DNA from: Catellatospora vulcania
Lineage (GTDB): Bacteria; Actinomycetota; Actinomycetes; Mycobacteriales; Micromonosporaceae
DNA length: 64,000 bases
NCBI RefSeq assembly: GCF_009720385.1
Contig: NZ_ML769310.1
Span: 62,001-126,000, forward strand
Direction of reading: 5' to 3'
Part shown: positions 43,991 to 53,010 of the stretch, one piece after another
Position numbering within the stretch: position 1 is the stretch's first letter
How the letters are laid out: each line of letters begins with the position of its first letter
Notes under the pieces: generated by a model
Seen by the model: only the letters and a program-made list of their open reading frames with translations
Database searches by the model: none
Told to the model about the DNA's origin: nothing
Translations under genes and position numbers: made by a program

Positions 43991-45198
43991 TGGGCGAGTG
44001 GCGCGGCAACCTGCGGGTACGCCTGACCGTCGTGTTCAGCCTCGTGTTCGCCCTCGCGGGCGGGTCGGTGCTGGCGGGCATGTTGATCATGGTCGACAAC
44101 GCCATGGCGTACAGCCTGGGCATCATCTTCGCCGACAAGTACTCCGGTTTCGGGCCCGGCGGCTTCCCGAACACCGAGCAGGCGATCAGCTCGCTGGACG
44201 CGTCCAAGCAGACGATCATGGATTCGATGCAGTCCAACCTGCTGTTCAAGGGCGGCCTGACGCTGCTGGCGATGTGGGTCGTGGCCACCGCGGCGGGCTG
44301 GTTCGTCGCCGGGCGGCTGCTGCGGCCGCTCAGCATGATCACCGCGACCGCGCACCGGATCGCCGGGCGCACCCTGCACAAGCGCATCGACCTGGACGCA
44401 CCGCCCGGCGAGGTGAAGAGCCTCGCGGACTCCTTCGACAGCATGCTAGACCGCCTCGACGAGGCCTTCGCCGGACAGGGCCGGTTCATCGCCAACGCGG
44501 CCCACGAGCTGAAGACCCCGATCGCGCTGAACCGCACCCTGGTCGAGGTCGCCATGAGCCGCCCGGACAGCCCGCCGCAGGTGCACCAGCTCGGGGAGAA
44601 CCTGCTCGCGGTCAACCAGCGCCACGAGCGGCTCATCGACGCCCTGCTGACGCTTGCCCGCGCCGAGGACGCGGTGACCGAGCGCCGCCTGGTCGACGTG
44701 GCCGAGCTGGCGACCATCGCCGCGGACACGACCGAGGCCCTGGCCGGGCGGCTGACCGTGCAGATCGGCCGCGACCTGGCCCCCGCGCCGGTGACGGGCG
44801 ACCCGATCCTGCTGGAGCAGATGATCCGCAACCTGATCGACAACGCGACCCGCTACAACGTAGAGGGCGGCTGGGTGCGGGTGCAGACGATCGCCCGGCC
44901 CCGCCACGCCGAGATCGTGGTGAGCAACACCGGCGCGGTCATCTCGTCGTACGAGGTGCCGACGCTGTTCGAGCCGTTCCGGCGGCTCACCGACCGGGTC
45001 GGCTCGTCGCGCGGCAGCGGCCTCGGCCTGTCCATCGTGCGCGCGGTCGCCCAGGCCCACCGCGGCGACGCCGTCGCCGTGCCCCGCCCCGGCGGCGGCC
45101 TGGTCGTCCGCGTGATCCTGCCCCGCTCCGCCCACCCCCTCGCCGAACCGGTCATCGTCGCCCCCGCCCTCCCCGACCCCCCGCCCCCTCCGTGTTGA
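43990..45198 (+). CDS. Sensor histidine kinase
   Basis: 402 residues. The first membrane helix (about 15-34), a short extracellular loop of about 55 residues and the second helix (about 85-105) are followed by HAMP (AGRLLRPLSMITATAHRIA) and the DHp with phospho-His in ANAAHELKTPIALNR. The ATPase domain has N-box NLIDNATRY, a weakened G1 box (NTGAVI in place of DxGxG, common in actinobacterial kinases), FEPFRRL and GSGLGLSIVRA. The small sensor loop suggests an envelope or ion signal. It is coupled to the regulator gene. The stop codon lies within the first bases of palindrome E. Confidence 0.93.
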   Translation: MGEWRGNLRVRLTVVFSLVFALAGGSVLAGMLIMVDNAMAYSLGIIFADKYSGFGPGGFPNTEQAISSLDASKQTIMDSMQSNLLFKGGLTLLAMWVVATAAGWFVAGRLLRPLSMITATAHRIAGRTLHKRIDLDAPPGEVKSLADSFDSMLDRLDEAFAGQGRFIANAAHELKTPIALNRTLVEVAMSRPDSPPQVHQLGENLLAVNQRHERLIDALLTLARAEDAVTERRLVDVAELATIAADTTEALAGRLTVQIGRDLAPAPVTGDPILLEQMIRNLIDNATRYNVEGGWVRVQTIARPRHAEIVVSNTGAVISSYEVPTLFEPFRRLTDRVGSSRGSGLGLSIVRAVAQAHRGDAVAVPRPGGGLVVRVILPRSAHPLAEPVIVAPALPDPPPPPC

Positions 45199-45257
45199 TC
45201 ATGAAATTATGGCACGGGTCGACGGTGTGTCGTGGGCCTAACCTCATGATCAACGCG
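45191..45257. repeat. Palindrome family E overlapping the histidine-kinase stop
   Basis: Arms CGTGTTGATCATGA (45191-45204) and TCATGATCAACGCG (45244-45257) pair with one mismatch. Weaker pairing continues inwards (TTATGGCAC with GTGGGCCTAA). It begins inside the last codons of the kinase and ends 19 bp before the stop of the convergent membrane gene. I find no second copy in the window. Confidence 0.75.
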
Positions 45258-45276
45258 GGCTTCGGCGTCCTGCCGG

Positions 45277-45681
45277 TCAGACCAGGCCGAGGCCGAGGGT
45301 CAGGGTGCCGGCGGCCAGGGAGGCTCCGCCGAGCGGGACGAGCCAGATGAGCTTGTTCGGCTTGGTGTCGGTCGGTCGGACGACGGACAGGAAGAAGCCG
45401 AGCGACATGACGATCGGCGGGGCCACCAGCAGTGCGCGGACCAGGGTCTGCGTACCCGCGCTGTAGCCGGTCTGGTCGAGGTAGGGCAGGGCGACCAGGG
45501 CGAAGATCACGAGTACGCCCGCGTGCGCGTGCCCCGCGGTCCAGAGCGCCCGCCGGACCGGGTTGTCGAGGTAGCCGGGGATGCGCTTGACGATGCTCAT
45601 CAGCAGCGACAGCCCGCCGAACACGATGGTCGACACGGTGATGAGCAGGATCCCTGCGGTGAAAACGGTGGCGGCGGACAT
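45277..45681 (-). CDS. Four-helix membrane protein with HAHAG motif
   Basis: 134 residues, four hydrophobic segments: VFTAGILLITVSTIVFGGLS, HAHAGVLVIFALVALPYLD, LLVAPPIVMSLGFFLSVV and LVPLGGASLAAGTLTLGL. The second helix starts with GHAHAG, a His pair that could bind heme or metal, as in some small quinol- or heme-linked membrane proteins (inferred). The intergenic region upstream has a perfect 19-bp operator-like palindrome (45701-45719), so expression is probably controlled by a dimeric regulator not encoded here. Confidence 0.75.
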   Translation of the reverse strand: MSAATVFTAGILLITVSTIVFGGLSLLMSIVKRIPGYLDNPVRRALWTAGHAHAGVLVIFALVALPYLDQTGYSAGTQTLVRALLVAPPIVMSLGFFLSVVRPTDTKPNKLIWLVPLGGASLAAGTLTLGLGLV

Positions 45682-45700
45682 GGCGGCCCTCTCTGGATAA

Positions 45701-45719
45701 CGGATAGCATCACTATCCG
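45701..45719. promoter_or_regulatory. Operator-like palindrome upstream of the HAHAG membrane gene
   Basis: CGGATAG-CATCA-CTATCCG has perfect 7-bp arms. An extra partial half-site, GGATAA, lies at 45695-45700. It is 20 bp upstream of the ATG, where a repressor would block transcription. No regulator gene is adjacent. Confidence 0.65.
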
Positions 45720-45777
45720 CCAAGCCGCCGAACCGGTCAATGGCCTTCCGTCCCCGGGCCGGGGGAGGGTCGGTCAA

Positions 45778-45851
45778 GATCGTTCGACTGCCGGGCGCCT
45801 TTGCGCATCTTGAGGCGGCATTCGCCCAGGTGCCAGGAAAGTCGAACGATC
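45778..45851. repeat. Palindromic repeat, family A copy 2
   Basis: Arms start GATCGTTCGACT and end AGTCGAACGATC, and both carry the family core (CCGGGCGCC on the left, GGTGCCAGG on the right). It lies 24 bp behind the SDR stop codon on the minus strand. Compared with copies 1 and 3 the outer arms have changed together (TTCGA in place of CCCGA), which keeps the pairing. Confidence 0.8.
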
Positions 45852-45875
45852 GCGGGCGCGGTGCGCGGGGAAGGG

Positions 45876-46604
45876 TCAGCGGCCGCCGGAGACCTTGAGG
45901 GTCGCGCCGGTGGTGTAGGAGGCTTCGTCGCTGAGCAGCCAGGCGATGGCGTTCGCGACTTCTTCGGGCTGCCCGGAGCGGCCCAGCGGGGCGGCCGGGC
46001 CGAGCCGGTCCGCGCGGCCGGGCTCGCCGCTGCCGGCGTGGAATCCGGTGTGGATGACGCCGGGGGAGACCGTGTTGACCCGGATCCCGGCCGGGCCGAG
46101 TTCCTTGGACAGGCCCACGGTCAGCGTCTCGACGGCCGCCTTCGACGCGGCGTAGTGCACGTACTCGCCGGGGCTGCCCAGGTTCGCGGCGACCGAGGAG
46201 ACGTTCACGATCGCGCTGCCGGGTCCCATCCGGCGGGCCGCCTCCTGGGCGCACAGGATCGCGCCGATGACGTTGACCTCGACCACCCGGCGCAGGTCGG
46301 CTTCGGACAGCTCGGTGAACGGCCCGATGGCGCTGCTCACCGCGGCGTTGTTGACCAGTCCGGTGGGTGTGCCGAGCTCGGCCTGCGTACGGTCGAACAG
46401 CTCGCGCACCTGCGTGCCGTCGGACACGTCGACGCGCGCCGCGACCGCCCGCCGTCCCGCCGCAGCCACTTTCGCGACGACCTCCGCCGCCGCATCGGCG
46501 TCGCCGCGGTAGCCGACGACGACGTCATGGCCCGCCGCGGCGAGCTTTACGCAGGTGGCAGCGCCTATGCCGCGGCTGCCGCCGGTCACGATGATGATCC
46601 CCAT
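45876..46604 (-). CDS. SDR-family oxidoreductase
   Basis: 242 residues, classical short-chain dehydrogenase. The cofactor motif TGGSRGIG, the NNAA segment (VNNAAVSS), Ser in VNVSSVAAN and the catalytic YxxxK in YVHYAASKAAV are intact. The end GQPEEVANAIAWLLSD and YTTGATLKVSGGR is typical. ATG 46604 is close behind TCTAAT and GGAGCG. The substrate is unknown. Behind the stop lies palindrome A. Confidence 0.92.
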   Translation of the reverse strand: MGIIIVTGGSRGIGAATCVKLAAAGHDVVVGYRGDADAAAEVVAKVAAAGRRAVAARVDVSDGTQVRELFDRTQAELGTPTGLVNNAAVSSAIGPFTELSEADLRRVVEVNVIGAILCAQEAARRMGPGSAIVNVSSVAANLGSPGEYVHYAASKAAVETLTVGLSKELGPAGIRVNTVSPGVIHTGFHAGSGEPGRADRLGPAAPLGRSGQPEEVANAIAWLLSDEASYTTGATLKVSGGR

Positions 46605-46733
46605 CGCTCCATTAGAGCAACCGTGCAACGAGCGTGACAGGCCGTGACACTGTCACCGCCGACACACCCGGTGCGCGCGGCGGGCCGGTGCTGCGAAGAT
46701 GTCCCCACTTTCCGCATGGTGTCAGTGCCGATG

Positions 46734-46778
46734 TTGTCGGTGGGCTCTGATAGAACATGCGTATCAAACATGTGTTCG
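46734..46778 (+). promoter_or_regulatory. DNA-damage promoter (PafBC/RecA-NDp type) with LexA box
   Basis: TTGTCGGTG (46734-46742), an 8-nt spacer and TAGAAC (46751-46756) match the mycobacterial RecA-independent damage-promoter consensus TTGTCRGTG-N8-TANNNT, except for the last base. Just behind the expected start lies CAAACATGTGTTCG (46765-46778), which agrees with the actinobacterial SOS-box consensus CGAACRNRYGTTYG at all but one defined position. The gene at 46801 should therefore respond to DNA damage through two routes. Confidence 0.75.
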
Positions 46779-46800
46779 GCGAGGGTGTGGGAGCGCGGTT

Positions 46801-47499
46801 ATGGCGGGACTGTCGACTCAGGAGTTGACGCAGATCCAGGAGACGCTTGCGTCCGGCAAGCGACCCAGGGTCATGTTCACCGAGGCGGCCGGCCAGATCG
46901 CGGGCCAGCTGGGACAGGTCGTGCAGCTCGACGACCCGGCCACCCACGATGAATGGATCATGGTGAAGTTCGGTAGCGACGTGCTGCCGTTCGCCCCAGG
47001 CGACCTCACCATCCCGCCCAAGGGTGCGACCGGTCGCAAGCCGGTGCCCGAGCCGGTTCCGGAGCCTGTCGCCCCGCCCGAGCCCGAGTTTATGATCATC
47101 CGTGAGAAGCCTGGCCGTCAGGAGCGACCCGTGTCCGTTAATCCCGAGGTGTCCGAACAGGAGACGCCGTCCGCCGTCGCGCCCGCCCCGCGCAAGCCCG
47201 CCGCGAAGGGCCCCAAGGTCAAGCCGCCGGCGGGGCTGACCGTGACGCTGGCCTACACCGAGGGCGAGTGGACGGTCGGGGCGGTCCAGGGCACCAAGGC
47301 GCTCGCCAAGCCCTACATCATCAAGGCGCAGGAGGCGCTGAAGATGGTGTCGATGCTGGACGTGCCGGGTGTGCAGGAGGCCGTGGAGCAGATCCTGGGC
47401 GCGGAGCGGGCCGAGGCCGAGGCGCACGCGCTCAAGCTGCGGGCCGAGCTGGCCGAGTTAGAGGCCAAGCTGGCCGAGTTGGGCGCGGCAGGCGCCTGA
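46801..47499 (+). CDS. Uncharacterised protein with DNA-damage-type promoter
   Basis: 232 residues. The N-terminal domain (1-80) is compact: LSTQELTQIQETLASGKRP, FTEAAGQIAGQLGQVV, WIMVKFGSDVLPFAPGDL. A Pro/Glu/Lys-rich linker (85-160) and a C-terminal part of about 70 residues follow, with LAKPYIIKAQEALKMVSM and a Glu/Ala/Leu coiled coil to the end. I recognise no named family. The KxxxA-rich helices and basic linker could suit a nucleoid or repair-associated adaptor (inferred). The upstream region combines a PafBC-type promoter and a LexA box, which is strong contextual evidence for a damage-response role. Confidence 0.75.
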   Translation: MAGLSTQELTQIQETLASGKRPRVMFTEAAGQIAGQLGQVVQLDDPATHDEWIMVKFGSDVLPFAPGDLTIPPKGATGRKPVPEPVPEPVAPPEPEFMIIREKPGRQERPVSVNPEVSEQETPSAVAPAPRKPAAKGPKVKPPAGLTVTLAYTEGEWTVGAVQGTKALAKPYIIKAQEALKMVSMLDVPGVQEAVEQILGAERAEAEAHALKLRAELAELEAKLAELGAAGA

Positions 47500-47510
47500 G
47501 ACAGCACGGA

Positions 47511-47546
47511 AGCGGGGTGGCCGTTCGCGCGGCCGCCCCGCTTCTT
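47511..47546 (+). terminator. Terminator after the damage-type gene
   Basis: Stem AGCGGGGTGGCCG (47511-47523) and CGGCCGCCCCGCT (47530-47542) with one mismatch and a TTCGCG loop, followed by TCTT. It starts 12 bp behind the stop codon. Confidence 0.8.
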
Positions 47547-47640
47547 GCTGCGCAGCGCCGGGTCCGTGGGCATCCCGGTCTCCGGCACGCCACGACCCGG
47601 CGCTCAGCGCCGGTGGCCTCCGGCGGCCGTCACGGGGGCG

Positions 47641-48987
47641 TCACAGGGCCGTGCAGGACACCGTGGTGCCGGTCGGCGCACCGTTGGCCTGGAAGCCGAA
47701 CTCCGTGTACGCGCCCGCGGCCAGCTTGCCGTTGTAACCCAGGTTGCTCACCTGGACCGTGCCGGTGGCCCCGGTGAACTGCCCGTTCCAGCCGTTGACG
47801 AGGGTCGTCCCGGACGGCAGGGCCAGCGCGACCCGCCAGCCGTTGACCCCGCCGCTGCCCGCGGTGACCCGCACGGCGGCGACGAACCCGCCGGTCCACG
47901 CGTTGCTCACGGTGAACGCCGCGGTGCAGCCGCCGGGTGCCGGGGGCGAGCCGCTCGGCGACGGTGACGCACTCGGCGAGGGTGAGGCGCTCGGCGACGG
48001 CGGCCGGGACGGCGAGGGCGACACCGACGGCGACGCGCTGGGCGACGTGGACGGTCCCGCCGACGGGCTGGCCGTGGTGTTCAGGCCGAAGAAGGCGACC
48101 GCAGCCCCGTACTGCACGGGCAGGTTGTGCGGGGTGTTGGCCATGCTGACCGCCTCGACCAGCACCTGGCCGGAGCCGTTGGCGTAGCGGGTGCGGGTCC
48201 AGCCGGACTGCGGCGTGTCGGTCGAGGTCGGCGTCTGGCTCAGGCCGTGCACGTTGGTCCACTGCTCGATCGCCTCGCCGAAGTTGACGTACGACAGGAC
48301 CTCGTCGTTGACGCCGTGCCACAGCTGCATCCGCGGCCGTGCCCCGGTGTAGCCGGGGTAGGCGTTGCGGACCAGGTCGCCCCACTGCTGCGGGGTCTTG
48401 ACGACCTGCCCCTGGGCGCAGGCGCTGTGCCAGCTTTCCGTCCCGGCGAAGCAGCCGAAGGGCACCCCGGCGAAGGCCGAGCCGGCCCGGTACACGTCCG
48501 GGTACGCGCCGAGCAGGACATTGGTCATCATGCCGCCGGAGGAGACGCCGGTGACGTAGGTGCGGGCCGGGTCGGCGTTGTGGGTCTGCTGCGCATACTT
48601 CGTCATCGACACGATGCTCAGCGAGTCGCCGCCGCCGTTGTGGGTGAGCGTGGCCGCCGACGCCACGTCGAAGCAGCCGTCGCTGCGGGTCACCGACGGG
48701 TAGACCACGATGAAGCCGTACTGGTCGGCGAGCCGGGCGTAGTCGGAGCCGTTGTACATGGCGGGGCCGTCGCCGTGGCACCAGTGCACCGCGACCAGCA
48801 GAGCCGGGCGGGGCGCGACGGTGTTCGGGACGTAGAGGAACATGCGCAGGCTGCCGGGGTTCGCGCCGAAGCCGGTGACCTCGGTGAGGGTCGCGGCGGC
48901 GGCGGGGGAGGCCACGGTGAGGACCACCGCGGCGATGAGCGGGACGACGGCGAGCCACAGGGCGTGCAGGGCTCTGCGTGGGGTCAT
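47641..48987 (-). CDS. Secreted PHB-depolymerase/feruloyl-esterase-like enzyme with CBM2
   Basis: 448 residues. The signal peptide ends near residue 33 (SPAAAA). The esterase domain has the oxyanion segment VAVHWCHGDGPAMYN, nucleophile elbow GVSSGGMM and a late GVNDE/WHGVND region, the pattern of the LpqC/PHB-depolymerase and CE1 esterases. A Ser/Pro repeat linker (SPSASPSVSPSPS) joins it to a C-terminal CBM2 (CTAAFTVSNAWTGGFVAAV to GFQANGAPTG) that binds cellulose or xylan. It probably removes acetyl or feruloyl groups from plant cell-wall polymers. The substrate is inferred. Confidence 0.9.
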   Translation of the reverse strand: MTPRRALHALWLAVVPLIAAVVLTVASPAAAATLTEVTGFGANPGSLRMFLYVPNTVAPRPALLVAVHWCHGDGPAMYNGSDYARLADQYGFIVVYPSVTRSDGCFDVASAATLTHNGGGDSLSIVSMTKYAQQTHNADPARTYVTGVSSGGMMTNVLLGAYPDVYRAGSAFAGVPFGCFAGTESWHSACAQGQVVKTPQQWGDLVRNAYPGYTGARPRMQLWHGVNDEVLSYVNFGEAIEQWTNVHGLSQTPTSTDTPQSGWTRTRYANGSGQVLVEAVSMANTPHNLPVQYGAAVAFFGLNTTASPSAGPSTSPSASPSVSPSPSRPPSPSASPSPSASPSPSGSPPAPGGCTAAFTVSNAWTGGFVAAVRVTAGSGGVNGWRVALALPSGTTLVNGWNGQFTGATGTVQVSNLGYNGKLAAGAYTEFGFQANGAPTGTTVSCTAL

Positions 48988-49218
48988 GGAGTTTGCTCCT
49001 TGCCGAGGAGAGACGCAGGTCCCGGCCGCGGAGGCCGCGGAGCGGGAGATGCGCGGGTGCGCTGCCGCCACGCGGGCTCGGCCCGGTGCGCCCTCGGCAG
49101 TCGGATCAGGCCGCCCACCCGGGTGGACGGTCGTTGCTCCCGATCCGCGAGTGTAGTGGTGGTGGTGAATGCGTGTCAGTGCCGCGTCGGCGAGCGGTAG
49201 CGCGGCAGCGCCGAGCGG

Positions 49219-50298
<1,080 letters not shown>

Positions 50299-50307
50299 GG
50301 CGGCCTC

Positions 50308-51726
50308 CTAGTACGCGAACGCCAGCGGCCGGTCCTCGTCGGACTCGGTGGCCGGTGGCGGGGTGACGTCGGGCAGCCCGGCGCGGGCGTAGTGCAGCAG
50401 CAGGCCCACCTCGACGACGGCGAGCGCGCCGTAGAGCAGGGTGTACACGGCCAGCGAGGTGATCACGTCGCCGGAGGAGGCGGCGGGTGACGCCGCGATC
50501 GCGGTCTTCATCTGGCCGAACACGATCCAGGGCTGCCGGCCCATCTCGGTGAAGATCCAGCCGAAGGAGTTCGCGGCCAGCGGCAGCAGCGGCAGCGCGA
50601 TCATGCCCCACATCAGCAGCCGGGTGCCGCGCCGCTCGGGCGCGGGGGAGCGGCCCTTGCGGATCGCCCACAGTGCCCACAGCGCGAACAGCGCCGCCAG
50701 CACCCCGAAGCCGATCATGAGGCGGAACGACCAGTAGGTCACCGGGATGTTGGGCGCGTAGTCGCCGGGCCCGAACCTGGCCGCGTACTCGGCCTGCAGG
50801 TCGTTGACGCCCTGGACCCGGCCGTCGAAGGTGCCGGTGGCCAGGAACGACAGCACCCGCGGCACGTCCAGCGACCAGACCGGCCGGCTGCCGTCGAGCG
50901 TGCCGATGGTGAACAGGGAGAACGGGGCGGGCTGCTCGGTGCCGTAGAGGGCCTCGGCGGCGGCCATCTTCATCGGCTGCACCTCGGTCATGATCTTGCC
51001 CTGGATGTCGCCGGTGATGAACAGCAGCGCCATCGCCACCAGCGTGGTCCAGGAGCCGAGCTTCACCGCGCTGCGGAACGCTGCGGTGTCGCGCCCGGGA
51101 CGGCGTACCAGGTGCCACATGGCCACGGCGGCCATCAGCGCGCCCGCGGTCAGGAACGCGCCCGCGATCGTGTGCGGGATCGTGATCAGGGCGACCTTGT
51201 TGGTCAGCACGGCCCCGAAGTCGGTCAGCTCGGCCCGGCCGCGCTCAGGATTGATCTTGAAGCCGACCGGGTTCTGCATCCACGAGTTCGCGGCCAGGAT
51301 GAACGCCGCGCTCAGCACCGTGCCGACCGCGACGATCCAGATGCAGGCCAGGTGGACCTTCTTGGGCAGCTTGTCCCAGCCGAAGATCCACAGGCCGAGG
51401 AACGTCGACTCCAGGAAGAACGCGAGCAGGGCCTCCATCGCCAGGGGCGCACCGAAGATGTCGCCGACGAAGCGGGAGTACTCGCTCCAGTTCATGCCGA
51501 ACTGGAACTCCTGCACGATGCCGGTCACCACACCCATCGCGAAGTTGATCAGCAGCAGCTTGCCGTAGAACTTCGTCAGTTTCAGCCACTTCTCGTTCCC
51601 GGTCCGCGACCAGGCCGTCTGCAGTCCCGCGACGAGGAACGACAGGCCGATCGTGATCGGGACGAACAGGAAGTGGTACACGGTGGTGATGCCGAACTGC
51701 CAGCGGGCCAGGTCCGTCGCGTCCAT
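50308..51726 (-). CDS. cydA: Cytochrome bd oxidase subunit I
   Basis: 472 residues, the short-Q-loop form found in actinobacteria. DLARWQFGITTVYHFLFVP carries the His ligand of the high-spin heme; helices continue through MEALLAFFLESTFLGLWIFGW and GWIFTEMGRQPW (heme b558 region), and the quinol loop contains GxIQGKIMTEVQP-like sequence. ATG 51726 has GGGGAG upstream. The longer open frame upstream is not credible. It is followed after 9 bp by cydB. Confidence 0.95.
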   Translation of the reverse strand: MDATDLARWQFGITTVYHFLFVPITIGLSFLVAGLQTAWSRTGNEKWLKLTKFYGKLLLINFAMGVVTGIVQEFQFGMNWSEYSRFVGDIFGAPLAMEALLAFFLESTFLGLWIFGWDKLPKKVHLACIWIVAVGTVLSAAFILAANSWMQNPVGFKINPERGRAELTDFGAVLTNKVALITIPHTIAGAFLTAGALMAAVAMWHLVRRPGRDTAAFRSAVKLGSWTTLVAMALLFITGDIQGKIMTEVQPMKMAAAEALYGTEQPAPFSLFTIGTLDGSRPVWSLDVPRVLSFLATGTFDGRVQGVNDLQAEYAARFGPGDYAPNIPVTYWSFRLMIGFGVLAALFALWALWAIRKGRSPAPERRGTRLLMWGMIALPLLPLAANSFGWIFTEMGRQPWIVFGQMKTAIAASPAASSGDVITSLAVYTLLYGALAVVEVGLLLHYARAGLPDVTPPPATESDEDRPLAFAY

Positions 51727-51864
51727 CCCGGGGGCTCCCCACTTGCCGGATTCGATCCCTTTCGCCGACCATACGCACAGGTCGGCGGGCTGGTGGGCGA
51801 CTTCGCGGACGCTGCGTCGAACAAGTGCCCGAGCACGTGACCGCGCATGGCAGGATCGTGGACC

Positions 51865-52635
51865 GTGAGCCCCTCGACGAGCTGGTCCCCGCCCCCGCTG
51901 CTGCGCTTCGCGATGCTGCTCGCCGAGGGCGTGGTGCGCCTGACCACGCGCCTGGAGGTCACCGGGGACATCCCCGAGCAGGCCCGGCACGGCCGGCTCA
52001 TCCTCGCCGCGAACCACATCAGCCCGTTCGACCCGATCGCGGTGGCGGCGGCGTTCCGGCGGCTCGGCGTGTACCCGCGGATCATGGCCAACGCGGGCCT
52101 GTTCCGCACCCCGGTCATCGGGCCGCTGATGCGCTGGCAGGGCCACATCCAGGTCGACCGCGGCGAGCCGACCGCCGCCAACGCGGTCACCGACAGCGTC
52201 ACCGCGCTCAACGAGGGCGCCCTGCTGATGATCTACCCGGAGGGGCGCATCGGCCTCGACCCGGCCATGTGGCCCGAGCGCGGCCGCACCGGCGTCGGCC
52301 GCCTGGTGCTGGCCACCGGCGCCCCGGTCGTCCCGATCGCGATCTGGGGAAGCCACGAGGTCATCCCGTACGCCGCGCCCACCGGCATGTGGCCCATGGT
52401 CTGGCACTCGCTGCGCCATCGCCCGCGGGTGCGGGTGCACGTCGGGCCCGCCGTCGACCTGTCCGGCGTCGACGCGGCCCGGCCGGGCGCGGCGCAGCGC
52501 ATCGCCGACCGCATCATCGACGCGATCGCGGCCGAGCTGGTCCCGCTGCGCACCGACGAACCCGACACCCCGCGCTTCGTCGACCCGTCCCGGCCCACCG
52601 AGACCCGCCGCGCGAGGCCGCGCACCGCGCGCTGA
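51865..52635 (+). CDS. 1-acyl-sn-glycerol-3-phosphate acyltransferase (PlsC-like)
   Basis: 256 residues from GTG 51865. Motif I NHISPFDP (HX4D), motif III YPEGRI and the hydrophobic N-terminal part are visible; it acylates lysophosphatidic acid at the membrane. ATG 51847 is an alternative, 6 codons earlier. I prefer GTG because a CAGGAT hexamer lies 8 nt before it, as in other leaderless genes here. The C-terminus is Arg/Thr-rich. The gene is divergent from cydA. Confidence 0.85.
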   Translation: MSPSTSWSPPPLLRFAMLLAEGVVRLTTRLEVTGDIPEQARHGRLILAANHISPFDPIAVAAAFRRLGVYPRIMANAGLFRTPVIGPLMRWQGHIQVDRGEPTAANAVTDSVTALNEGALLMIYPEGRIGLDPAMWPERGRTGVGRLVLATGAPVVPIAIWGSHEVIPYAAPTGMWPMVWHSLRHRPRVRVHVGPAVDLSGVDAARPGAAQRIADRIIDAIAAELVPLRTDEPDTPRFVDPSRPTETRRARPRTAR

Positions 52636-52641
52636 GCGACG

Positions 52642-52860
52642 TCAACCCCGGCGGGAGCGGTAGGCGGCCACCAGTTCGCGGGTGGTGGCCAGGCCCAGCT
52701 CCTGGCGTAGGTCGGCGATGCGGCGGTTGGCCGTGCGCAACGACAGGTACTCCGCGGCAGCCGCCGCGGCTATCGTCGCCCCGTCAGCCAGCCGGTCCAG
52801 CAGCGCACGCTGGACCGGGGAAAGCTGTCGCAGCCAGTCCACAGGGTCGTCGTCGGCCAC
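52642..52860 (-). CDS. Small LuxR-type helix-turn-helix protein
   Basis: 72 residues. It is essentially one HTH domain: LSPVQRALLDRLADGATIAA, then YLSLRTANRRIADLRQELGL, similar to the C-terminal domain of LuxR/NarL regulators but without any receiver. GTG 52860 has GGGGTG upstream. It is convergent with plsC (6 bp between stops). The Ala-rich turn AAAAAAEYLSL is odd. It is either a stand-alone regulator or a remnant of a longer one. Confidence 0.75.
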   Translation of the reverse strand: MADDDPVDWLRQLSPVQRALLDRLADGATIAAAAAAEYLSLRTANRRIADLRQELGLATTRELVAAYRSRRG

Positions 52861-53010
52861 CTGAGCACCCCTTCAAGACATCAACGTCCCCGGAAAGATC
52901 GATTTGTTTCGACGCGGTGGTGCGGACATTCTCACCGATGTCGCCCGTTGTTGGCGAGCGGTCAGTACGCGGGCCATCCATCCGCACCCGGCAGTGGCAA
53001 GCTTTCCCAG

